In this document: positions 24,760 through 31,704 of the stretch, piece by piece
Layout of the letters: every line of letters starts with the position of its first letter
How positions within the stretch are numbered: position 1 is the first letter of the stretch
Assembly: GCA_023247795.1 (NCBI GenBank)
Contig: JAHFFT010000014.1
Span: 1-54,592 of the forward strand
DNA from: Candidatus Omnitrophota bacterium
GTDB lineage: Bacteria; Omnitrophota; Gorgyraeia; Zapsychrales; JANLHA01
Direction: 5' to 3'
Length of the DNA: 54,592 nt
The notes under the pieces: model-generated
Told to the model about the DNA's origin: nothing
Seen by the model: only the letters and a program-made list of their open reading frames with translations
Database searches by the model: none
Translations under genes and position numbers: made by a program

Positions 24760-25122
24760 ATGTTTGAATTGACGGTTTCCGATGAGATTGCCGCTGCGCA
24801 TTTTTTGCCTGGTTACCAGGGCAAGTGCCGGCAGCTGCATGGACATAACTGGAAGATTGAGGTTTCGATTGTCGCTGGACAATTGGATGAATCAGGAATG
24901 GTCATGGATTTTAAGGAGGTCAAGAAACGCCTGAAGGCCTTCCTTGAACATCTGGATCACGGTTGCTTCAACGATTTACCCGCCTTTCAAACGGTCCCTC
25001 CCACCACGGAAAACCTCGCGAAATACATCTTTTTTGGATTCAGCAAAGAGCTGCAGCCGCACAAACTGAAATTGGTTCGGGTCTGGGAGTCAGAACGTTC
25101 CTGCATAACGTATCACGGGTGA
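24760..25122 (+). CDS. queD: 6-carboxy-5,6,7,8-tetrahydropterin synthase
   Basis: QueD converts dihydroneopterin triphosphate to 6-carboxytetrahydropterin, the first dedicated step to 7-deazaguanines. The protein has 120 residues, normal for the family. The zinc ligands are His14, His27 and His29 (AAAHFLPG and LHGHNW), with the catalytic Cys23 in QGKCRQLHGH. LDHGCFND and VPPTTENLAKY follow in the expected order, and WESERSCITY holds the C-terminal Glu. A CTCC-to-GGAG pairing around 24732-24753 might partly mask the ribosome binding site, but I see no preQ1 riboswitch pattern. QueC begins 1 nt after the stop. Confidence 0.93.
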   Translation: MFELTVSDEIAAAHFLPGYQGKCRQLHGHNWKIEVSIVAGQLDESGMVMDFKEVKKRLKAFLEHLDHGCFNDLPAFQTVPPTTENLAKYIFFGFSKELQPHKLKLVRVWESERSCITYHG

Positions 25123-25123
25123 T

Positions 25124-25792
25124 ATGGGAAAACGCGCGGTCGTCTTATTGTCGGGAGGATTGGATTCAGCGACGACACTTTCGTTCGCGAAGGACAAGGG
25201 CTATGAATGCGCCTGCTTGATTTTTGATTATCAGCAAAGGCATCGTAAAGAAATTCTTCAGGCCAAAAAAGTCGCGAATTTTTTAAAATGCCCCTATCAG
25301 GTCTTAAAGATTGTTTTGCCCTGGAAAGGCTCCGCGCTTTTAGATCGGACAATTGTTTTACCAAAAAACCGGATCGAGATCCCTAAGGAAATCCCGGTCA
25401 CCTATGTGCCGGCCCGCAACATCATTTTTTTGAGTTTTGCCGCGTCGTACACCGAGGCCATTGGGGCGCGGGCGATTTTTATTGGGGCAAACGCCATTGA
25501 TTATTCCGGATATCCTGATTGTCGTCCGGATTTTTTTTACGCTTTTGAGCGGGTCTTGGCTAAGGGCTTGAAGGCCGGTGTTGAGGGACAGAAAATCAAG
25601 ATTCATATCCCGTTGGTTAAAAAAACCAAGGCGCAGATCATTCGGATGGGGCTGCAGTTGAAGACCCCTTATCATTTGACGTGGTCGTGTTACCAAGGAG
25701 GACGGAAACCCTGCGGAACATGCGATAGCTGCATTTTACGGGCCAAAGGCTTTCAAGATGTTGGAGTTGAAGATCCCACAGGCAGAAAGTAA
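25124..25792 (+). CDS. queC: 7-cyano-7-deazaguanine (preQ0) synthase
   Basis: QueC is an ATP- and ammonia-dependent enzyme that turns 7-carboxy-7-deazaguanine into preQ0. The protein has 222 residues. The PP-loop is VVLLSGGLDSATTL. TYVPARNIIFLSFAASYTEA and IGANAIDYSGYPDCRPDF are highly conserved. The C-terminal zinc site is CYQGGRKPCGTCDSCILR. Translation is likely coupled to queD, since only 1 nt separates them. The stop TAA is formed by the first bases of dispersed repeat copy D. Confidence 0.95.
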   Translation: MGKRAVVLLSGGLDSATTLSFAKDKGYECACLIFDYQQRHRKEILQAKKVANFLKCPYQVLKIVLPWKGSALLDRTIVLPKNRIEIPKEIPVTYVPARNIIFLSFAASYTEAIGARAIFIGANAIDYSGYPDCRPDFFYAFERVLAKGLKAGVEGQKIKIHIPLVKKTKAQIIRMGLQLKTPYHLTWSCYQGGRKPCGTCDSCILRAKGFQDVGVEDPTGRK

Positions 25793-25860
25793 CAAGTCTC
25801 AGGCTGCAAGTCGCAAGTTGCAAATTTTTTGAGACCCGCGACAGGAATCATGAGACTTAA
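25785..25860 (+). repeat. Dispersed palindromic repeat, copy D
   Basis: The repeat starts GAAAGTAACAAGTCTCAGGC inside the last codons of queC and supplies its TAA. It continues TGCAAGTCGCAAGTTGCAAA and ends CATGAGACTTAA, 16 nt before queE. It splits the que cluster between queC and queE. Confidence 0.78.
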
Positions 25861-25875
25861 AAAAATTACAAAAAA

Positions 25876-26568
25876 ATGACTAAGGCAAAGATTTTTGAAA
25901 TTTTTCAGTCGGTCCAAGGCGAGGGGAAGTATTGCGGTGTGAAACAGGTCTTTGTCCGGTTTTTTGAATGCCATATGCACTGCGCTTGGTGTGATACCCC
26001 AGAGTCGATCGGGGACACGACCCGGAATTATCAAGAGTGGGATCTCGACGGGCTTTTTTCGCGAATTGAACGATTGTGGAAAAATTCGCATTCCGTCAGT
26101 TTGACCGGCGGTGAGCCGTTGCTGCAAAAGGATTTTTTAAGGGTTTTGTTGCCGCTGTTGAAAAAGACAAAGAAACTGTCGTATTTGGAAAGCAGCGGTG
26201 TGCTTTATCAGGCCTTGGCGGAAATCATCGACGGTGTTGATATCATTTCCATGGACATGAAGCTGCCCAGTTCCACCAAATGCCGTGAGTACTGGAAGGA
26301 ACATCAGGAATTTTTGAAGTTGGCAAAAGCGAAAGATGTTTTTATCAAGGCCGTCGTGACCCACGACACCTTGAAAGCAGATGTCGAGCAGATGGTGGAA
26401 TTGATCTCGAGAGTCGATCCACGGCTCTTGCTGATCTTGCAGCCCAATACTTATGATTTGAATAAAGAGACGATTCAAAAATGTCTGGATTTTCAGGATT
26501 ACTGTCTGTCGCATCTGGTGAATACACGGGTCATGCCGCAGACGCATAAATTCATCAACGTCAAGTAA
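25876..26568 (+). CDS. queE: 7-carboxy-7-deazaguanine synthase (radical SAM)
   Basis: QueE rearranges carboxytetrahydropterin to 7-carboxy-7-deazaguanine using a 4Fe-4S cluster and S-adenosylmethionine. The protein has 230 residues. The cluster motif is C-x3-C-x2-C at Cys32, Cys36 and Cys39 (ECHMHCAWCDTP). IFQSVQGEG at the start and SLTGGEPLLQ are family hallmarks. The start ATG follows an A-rich stretch without a good ribosome binding site. The gene is separated from queC by a dispersed repeat but lies in pathway order. Confidence 0.93.
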   Translation: MTKAKIFEIFQSVQGEGKYCGVKQVFVRFFECHMHCAWCDTPESIGDTTRNYQEWDLDGLFSRIERLWKNSHSVSLTGGEPLLQKDFLRVLLPLLKKTKKLSYLESSGVLYQALAEIIDGVDIISMDMKLPSSTKCREYWKEHQEFLKLAKAKDVFIKAVVTHDTLKADVEQMVELISRVDPRLLLILQPNTYDLNKETIQKCLDFQDYCLSHLVNTRVMPQTHKFINVK

Positions 26569-26605
26569 CCCCAACTCCCGGGGTGTCAAATGGGGAAGGA
26601 TAAGA

Positions 26606-27019
26606 ATGGAGAGAATGATGGGAAAGAAAAAAAGTTCATATGAGGGTTTGCAAAAAAATGTCCGTTCCCTCAAGACCCCCGAGATCGAGGTCTGGGAAAA
26701 CCAGTATTCGGACCGGGAGTATGTCATCCATTTGGAAATTCCCGAATTGACCTGCATCTGTCCGAAAACCGGACTGCCGGATTTTGCCGTCATCCGTCTC
26801 GATTATTCGCCACGGAAATGGTGTGTTGAATTGAAATCCTTGAAGATGTATATGCTGTTTTATCGCGACGTCGGAATTTTTCATGAACATTTAACGAATA
26901 AAATCCTCGATGACTTTGTCACGGCTTGCCAACCGGCCTGGGCCAAGATTGAAGTGGTGATGAATCCCCGGGGCGGGATCAGCACAACGGTGAACGCGGA
27001 ATTCATTAAGAAAGGATAA
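26606..27019 (+). CDS. queF: NADPH-dependent preQ0 reductase
   Basis: QueF reduces the nitrile of preQ0 to the amine preQ1, the last free-base step before insertion into tRNA. The protein has 137 residues, the short (unimodular) QueF type. The nucleophile is Cys52 in CICPKTGLPDFA with Asp59, and the NADPH motif is ELKSLKMYMLFYRD. FHEHLTNKILDDF and NPRGGI are also conserved. The ATG at 26606 follows GGAAGGATAAG; ATG at 26618 is an alternative. Its presence shows that the pathway is aimed at preQ1/queuosine rather than stopping at preQ0. Confidence 0.94.
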   Translation: MERMMGKKKSSYEGLQKNVRSLKTPEIEVWENQYSDREYVIHLEIPELTCICPKTGLPDFAVIRLDYSPRKWCVELKSLKMYMLFYRDVGIFHEHLTNKILDDFVTACQPAWAKIEVVMNPRGGISTTVNAEFIKKG

Positions 27020-27022
27020 AGA

Positions 27023-27733
27023 ATGGCTAGAAGGGATGGGCGAGCGTACAACAAGTTAAGGAGCATCAAGATCACTAAGAATTGTTCAAAACACTCAACA
27101 GGTTCTTGCCTGATTGAGTTTGGTGATACTAAGGTCTTGTGCACGGCGGTGATGGAAGACAATGTCCCGCCGTTTTTAAAGAATTCTGGCACGGGATGGG
27201 TCACGGCTGAATACGGAATGCTTCCGGCCTCGTGCCCGGGGCGGATCAAGCGCAACGTCACCAGTGGTCGTATGCATGAAATCCAGCGTCTGGTCGGCCG
27301 TTCATTACGGTCGGTGATTGACCTTAAAAAATTAGGGGAGCGGACGATCAAAATCGACTGCGACGTGATTCAAGCCGATGGGGGGACCCGCACCGCTTCG
27401 ATCACTGGCGGATTCATCGCTCTGGTGTTGGCGTTTCAGAAACTTAAGCAGGACAAGATCATCGACGATATTCCGGTCACAGACATGGTTGCCGCGATCA
27501 GCGTTGGGATCTGTGAGGGAAAAAACCTTCTTGATCTGGACTATAAAGAAGATTCTGGCGCGGACATGGATATGAACGTGGTCATGGTCGGACAGGGTAA
27601 ATTTGTTGAGGTCCAGGGGACCGCGGAAAAAAATCTTTATTCGAAGGCGCAAATGGACGCGCTTCTCAAATTGGCAGAGAAGGGGATCGAGGACTTGTTT
27701 CGCATTCAGAAGAAGGCCCTTGGGGACGCTTAA
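27023..27733 (+). CDS. rph: Ribonuclease PH
   Basis: RNase PH is a phosphate-dependent 3'-to-5' exoribonuclease that trims tRNA 3' ends. The protein has 236 residues, the standard length. Signatures: MARRDGRAYNKLR, LIEFGDTKVLCTA, WVTAEYGMLP, GRMHEIQRLVGRSLRSV (phosphate-binding Arg), IDCDVIQADGGTRTASITGG and DLDYKEDSGADMDMNVVM. AGAAAGGA precedes the ATG and only 3 nt separate it from queF. Its stop overlaps the rdgB start by one base (TAATG), a common rph-rdgB arrangement. Confidence 0.95.
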   Translation: MARRDGRAYNKLRSIKITKNCSKHSTGSCLIEFGDTKVLCTAVMEDNVPPFLKNSGTGWVTAEYGMLPASCPGRIKRNVTSGRMHEIQRLVGRSLRSVIDLKKLGERTIKIDCDVIQADGGTRTASITGGFIALVLAFQKLKQDKIIDDIPVTDMVAAISVGICEGKNLLDLDYKEDSGADMDMNVVMVGQGKFVEVQGTAEKNLYSKAQMDALLKLAEKGIEDLFRIQKKALGDA

Positions 27734-28365
27734 TGAAAGAGTTGCTCGTCGCCACACGCAATCAAGGCAAATTGCGAGAGATCAGAGAACTGCTCAAAGA
27801 CCTTGATCTTGAAATCACGTCGCTGGCCGATTATCCAGGACTTCCAGAAATAGTTGAGGACGGCAAGACCTTCCGGGCCAATGCCGTTAAAAAAGCCCTG
27901 ACCATTTCCCACCATACCAATAAATTGGTCATGGGTGAAGATTCTGGATTGGAAGTGGAAGCCTTGGATGGCGCGCCGGGAATTTATTCCGCCCGATTTG
28001 CCGGCCCATTTTCTGGAGTGAAAGCCGATGATCAGAAAAATAATGCCAAGCTGCTGCGGATGTTGCGCGAAGTGCCGCCGCAGAAACGTCAGGCGCGTTA
28101 CCGCTGTTTTGCCGCGCTTGCCGACGGAAAAAAATTGATAGGTGTTGTGAGCGGGAGCTGCTCGGGAATGATCAGCCGACGTGCTTATGGGAAAAACGGA
28201 TTTGGTTATGATCCGTTTTTTTTGGTCCCTGAATATAACAAAACGTTTGGCCAGTTGGATCCGCAGATCAAGGCCCAGATCAGCCATCGGGCCAAGGCCT
28301 TTAAAAAAATGAAGCGATTATTTCTTAAAGAATTCTCCAATCACGTCCTGCACGCTTTCCATTAA
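27733..28365 (+). CDS. rdgB: dITP/XTP pyrophosphatase (RdgB/HAM1)
   Basis: The enzyme hydrolyses dITP, ITP and XTP to monophosphates and so keeps deaminated purines out of nucleic acid. The protein has 210 residues. ELLVATRNQGKLREIRELL is the N-terminal signature; FRANAVKKAL, MGEDSGLEVEALDGAPGIYSARF and GYDPFF follow, and LDPQIKAQISHRAKAF ends the core. The start shares one base with the rph stop. The last 48 bp overlap the 3' end of the convergent AsmA-like gene, so the two transcripts are complementary there. Confidence 0.95.
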   Translation: MKELLVATRNQGKLREIRELLKDLDLEITSLADYPGLPEIVEDGKTFRANAVKKALTISHHTNKLVMGEDSGLEVEALDGAPGIYSARFAGPFSGVKADDQKNNAKLLRMLREVPPQKRQARYRCFAALADGKKLIGVVSGSCSGMISRRAYGKNGFGYDPFFLVPEYNKTFGQLDPQIKAQISHRAKAFKKMKRLFLKEFSNHVLHAFH

Positions 28366-31300
28366 GATCTCTCCGGTCTTCTCAAGAATTTTTTTAGGGA
28401 GGTGTTCGGTTTTGATTTTGTATTTGGGATTGCTTATTGTCCCATAAACGCGGATCTCTTGTTCGGCAAGACCGGCGATGATCGAGGTGGGGCCTTTTTT
28501 TATCGAATCGGATTTGAGGATGGCGATTTCTTTGATTTTGGGCGTCACTGTCATATCAAAATCCTGATCGAGCCCCAGCCACCCCAGGGCCGTCAATTCG
28601 AGCGGGTTGCTTTTAAGGAAAAGGTTTTTTGTTGAAAGGTGCTCTTGAGCAATATTGAAATCTGCTGAGACGTCAGTAAAAACAATCGTTTCTAATTCTG
28701 GAATCAGCAGAGCGCTCAAAAGGCCATTGAGGATGCTGAGTTGCCAGATGCGCCCATTTTCAATCCGCAATGATCCGCCGCCCAAGATCGTTTTGGTGTT
28801 GAGCAAGGAACCGCTCAAATGCGTTGTGAAATAAAGATCGCCGCTGAGGTCATGGTCTTTGATCGGCAGGTCTTTGCTGAGCAATCCGAAGTCCGCCTTT
28901 TTGAGGTCAGCCGACATCTTGAATGCAAAGGATTCGCTTTTTAGGTCAGGGGTCAGGTTGAGAGTGAACAGTCCGTCATAAAAGGTAGCGTCGAGTTTGA
29001 GCGAGGTCGCGGCCTTGTCACCTTGCGTGAAATCAAAATTGAGATTTTGCAGTTTTAATCCTTTGATCGTCATTTGCTCGCTATGGCCTTTTATGTCAAT
29101 GACGGCGTTTTTGTAATCTAAAGCCCGGCCTTGGAAAAGAACATTCATGTTGAGTTTGGCTTCGGGTAAGTTACTCCGGATTTTTTCTCGATCGGGAATG
29201 GGAAGCTTGGCCAGATCTTGGAGATCGACGTTCAGCTTGCCTTTGAAATCAAGTTCTGGGTCGTTTTTTTCTTGCAAATGCACATCGCCGGTCAGGTCAA
29301 AATCGGAGTTATAGACCTGTCCGACGAGTTGAGTAATGGAAAACGCGTTGTTCAAAATTTTGAACCGGGTATTGAAGGAAATATTTTTAGATTCGAATTG
29401 AGTCTCAACAATCGGACGCGAAAAATCAGTGAGCGAGCCATTGAACGTCATGTTTTCGCCGTTCAAGGCACCAGTCAGATTTTTCCAACTGATCAAATCT
29501 GTCGAGTATTCCAACAGGCCTTTAACATCCGTCATTTGGTAGGGGAACTTGGCACTTTTGACTGCGACTTGATCGAGGTTCGCGAAAATATTGATTTTGG
29601 CGTTTTTGTAATCGTTGATCTTGCCTTGATAGGAAAGGGTCAGATCGGTAAATCCAGAAGGGATGATTTGCAATTTTTCGAGATAGGGGGCAAAAAGCGG
29701 ATAGAGTTTGTTCAGGTCAATTTTATATGAGGTCAGGACGATGTCGGCAGAAGGGTCTTGATAATCAGACAGCTTCCCGGCCAAACCGATTTTGTTATTG
29801 AGGACCGTGAAACTGGCGGAGCTGGTTTTGATTTTGTTTTCATCAAACGTGAATTCTCCAATGATGTCCTTGATGTCACTGATCTGCGGCAGGTTCGTTA
29901 TTTGCGAGGAATCAAGGTTGAGTTGTCCTGAATAAGTCAGAGGAGTTGGTTTGCGCGGGTCATACTCGAGGGCCAGTTCGCCCTTGGGCCGGCCCGCGTA
30001 GGTGATATTTTGCGCGAGCAGCATTTGCAAACTGTCGGACACAAAATTTCCCGTCAGCTTGATGGTATTGTCATTCTCGATGTGGACATCAACCGCATTG
30101 GCCGTTAGTTTTCCGGAAAGGGTGTTCTCCGGGGATGCCGTCAGCTTAACAATGTTGAACTGAACGTCGGGACTTTTGATTTGTGTCTCGGTCGCGTTTT
30201 GAGTCAGTGAGAGTTGCGAGCTGAGGATTTCTCCTTGGAAAACTTGGTCTTTGAACTGCGCGTCAAGGTTTTGCATTTGCAGATCACCGTTGATTTGCAG
30301 ATTCCCATCGGTATATTTGACATTCAGCAATGGGGAATTGATGTCTCCCCGAATCCGGCATTCGTCGGAAACCTTTACGTCCAGGGCATTGGCTTGCACT
30401 TGGGTTGACAATTGAATCCCTTGTTGTGCGGTCCGCGCGAATTGGAAATTGTTAAGCGTCAAATTTCCTTGCAGCTGCTGGTTTTTGTTGGTTGTGATGC
30501 GGGTCTCGGGATCGGTCGACAGTAGGCCGGATATTTTCAGGTCGTCTCCGGTTTTTGTTAGAGCCAACTGATCCAACTGTACGGTTCCGGTAACACGGGT
30601 TTGATCACGCAGCGTCAGGTCAGAAAAGGCTTTTAAAGACCCTTGGAGGGAGAGTTCCTGCCCCTTGAAGGTCAGATGGAGAGCGGCCTGGTTGACGCGG
30701 CTCTGTGTCAGCGTGATATCGGAAGGTTGATAGAAACGGTTGAGGATTTCAGATAAAATCAGATTTGTAACATCGAGCTGCAGATCCAAACTTTTATCAA
30801 GCAATTGGAAATTGCCCTGTGATCGGATGAGCGCGTCTTGGTTTTTTAGATGACCGGAGAAGGAAAACTGAATACCTTTGCGTAAGGAAAGTCCAGCCAA
30901 GATTTGGATGTTTTCTAAGGTTTCTTTATAAGCGGGATCGGATGTCTTGTCAATGAGCTCAACCTTACCCTGCTCGACGCTGAGATGGCTTAAGTAGATC
31001 TGCGGCAGCGGGTTTGCTTTGCCGGAGGCGTTTTGTTTATTGAGAAGATCAGAGAAGTTCCACTCCTCGGGACCGATTCGGCTGATGTAAAGGCTGGGAT
31101 TTCTGATTGTTACGGAAGATACGATGAATTGCCGGTCCTTTAAGACGGCAAATAGTGGAACCAGAATATCGATTTCATCGATGTGCACAAACGGGAGAAA
31201 CGGATCATCCTTTCGGTAAATGGTGAGGTCCTTGACGCTGAGACCTTTGAGTGGGGTAAAGCCGATTTCGGTAAAGATCAGTTTGCGCCCCAAATATTCT

Positions 31301-31422
31301 TCGGCCTTAGCGTTGATGAATTTTTTCAGATGAACAGGGAGGAAGACGGCGTTGAGGTAAAAGTACGCGGCAAAACAGATTGTAAGAAAAACTAAAAGGA
31401 TAATGCCAATTTTTTTTCTCAC
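28318..31422 (-). CDS. AsmA-like/DUF748-type envelope protein
   Basis: The protein has 1034 residues. An N-terminal signal anchor (MRKKIGIILLVFLTICFAAY) is followed by KKFINAKAEEYLGRKLIFTE and GFTPLKGLSVKDLTIYR, the typical AsmA opening. A very long series of beta-strand repeats follows (many D-x-x-G-x-L or LxGxL patterns), ending with an AsmA C-terminal-like part (GGGSLRIENGRIWQLSILNG, with LLIPELETIVFTDVSADFNI). Proteins of this superfamily (AsmA, TamB, YhdP) form long grooves thought to carry phospholipids between membranes. It is encoded opposite to its neighbours and overlaps rdgB by 48 bp at the 3' end. A -10 box abuts its start codon. Confidence 0.8.
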   Translation of the reverse strand: MRKKIGIILLVFLTICFAAYFYLNAVFLPVHLKKFINAKAEEYLGRKLIFTEIGFTPLKGLSVKDLTIYRKDDPFLPFVHIDEIDILVPLFAVLKDRQFIVSSVTIRNPSLYISRIGPEEWNFSDLLNKQNASGKANPLPQIYLSHLSVEQGKVELIDKTSDPAYKETLENIQILAGLSLRKGIQFSFSGHLKNQDALIRSQGNFQLLDKSLDLQLDVTNLILSEILNRFYQPSDITLTQSRVNQAALHLTFKGQELSLQGSLKAFSDLTLRDQTRVTGTVQLDQLALTKTGDDLKISGLLSTDPETRITTNKNQQLQGNLTLNNFQFARTAQQGIQLSTQVQANALDVKVSDECRIRGDINSPLLNVKYTDGNLQINGDLQMQNLDAQFKDQVFQGEILSSQLSLTQNATETQIKSPDVQFNIVKLTASPENTLSGKLTANAVDVHIENDNTIKLTGNFVSDSLQMLLAQNITYAGRPKGELALEYDPRKPTPLTYSGQLNLDSSQITNLPQISDIKDIIGEFTFDENKIKTSSASFTVLNNKIGLAGKLSDYQDPSADIVLTSYKIDLNKLYPLFAPYLEKLQIIPSGFTDLTLSYQGKINDYKNAKINIFANLDQVAVKSAKFPYQMTDVKGLLEYSTDLISWKNLTGALNGENMTFNGSLTDFSRPIVETQFESKNISFNTRFKILNNAFSITQLVGQVYNSDFDLTGDVHLQEKNDPELDFKGKLNVDLQDLAKLPIPDREKIRSNLPEAKLNMNVLFQGRALDYKNAVIDIKGHSEQMTIKGLKLQNLNFDFTQGDKAATSLKLDATFYDGLFTLNLTPDLKSESFAFKMSADLKKADFGLLSKDLPIKDHDLSGDLYFTTHLSGSLLNTKTILGGGSLRIENGRIWQLSILNGLLSALLIPELETIVFTDVSADFNIAQEHLSTKNLFLKSNPLELTALGWLGLDQDFDMTVTPKIKEIAILKSDSIKKGPTSIIAGLAEQEIRVYGTISNPKYKIKTEHLPKKILEKTGEILMESVQDVIGEFFKK

Positions 31423-31429
31423 AAAAGGT

Positions 31430-31435
31430 ATTATA
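31430..31435 (-). promoter_or_regulatory. -10 box of the AsmA-like gene, leaderless spacing
   Basis: On the minus strand TGtTATAAT (extended -10) ends 7 nt before the ATG at 31422, so transcription should start at or within a base of the start codon. No clear -35 box is visible. Confidence 0.5.
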
Positions 31436-31466
31436 ACACATTGTTATCCGGTTAAAATTGGATCGT

Positions 31467-31494
31467 TTGAAAAAATGCAAGGCTGTGATATACT
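31467..31494 (+). promoter_or_regulatory. Predicted promoter for tRNA-Pro
   Basis: TTGAAA at 31467-31472 and TATACT at 31489-31494 are spaced 16 bp apart, with TG just before the -10 box. The tRNA gene starts 70 nt downstream. Confidence 0.55.
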
Positions 31495-31564
31495 ACAAAT
31501 CTTCAAAAAATAAAAGCTTTCTTGACTGACATAACAGGTTGGTTTTTAGAAGGATCGTCTCTTA

Positions 31565-31638
31565 CGGGAAGTAGCGCAGCTGGCTAGCGCACATGCTTTG
31601 GGAGCATGGGGTCGAGGGTTCGAATCCCTCCTTCCCGA
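31565..31638 (+). tRNA. tRNA-Pro (anticodon TGG)
   Basis: The 74-nt gene has acceptor arms CGGGAAG and CTTCCCG, D stem GCGC/GCGC, anticodon stem CATGC/GCATG around the loop TTTGGGA (anticodon TGG), and T arm GAGGG-TTCGAAT-CCCTC. CCA is not encoded. A REP hairpin lies 13 nt after it. Confidence 0.95.
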
Positions 31639-31651
31639 CTTATTTCAAATG

Positions 31652-31684
31652 TTGGGGACGGCCCCTTGAAGGGGCTGTCCCCAA
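31652..31684. repeat. REP-type palindrome after tRNA-Pro
   Basis: TTGGGGACGGCCCC and GGGGCTGTCCCCAA face each other around a short loop, a near-perfect inverted repeat of about 33 bp. It lies between tRNA-Pro and ptsP and could serve as a terminator or processing site, though no T run follows. Confidence 0.75.
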
Positions 31685-31704
31685 ACTATGACAGCCGCAG
31701 CACA

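Noticed and set aside
31606-31704. N-terminal extension of PtsP
   Set aside because: The longer frame begins inside tRNA-Pro and runs through a REP palindrome. The GAF domain needs no extension, so the ATG at 31705 is used.
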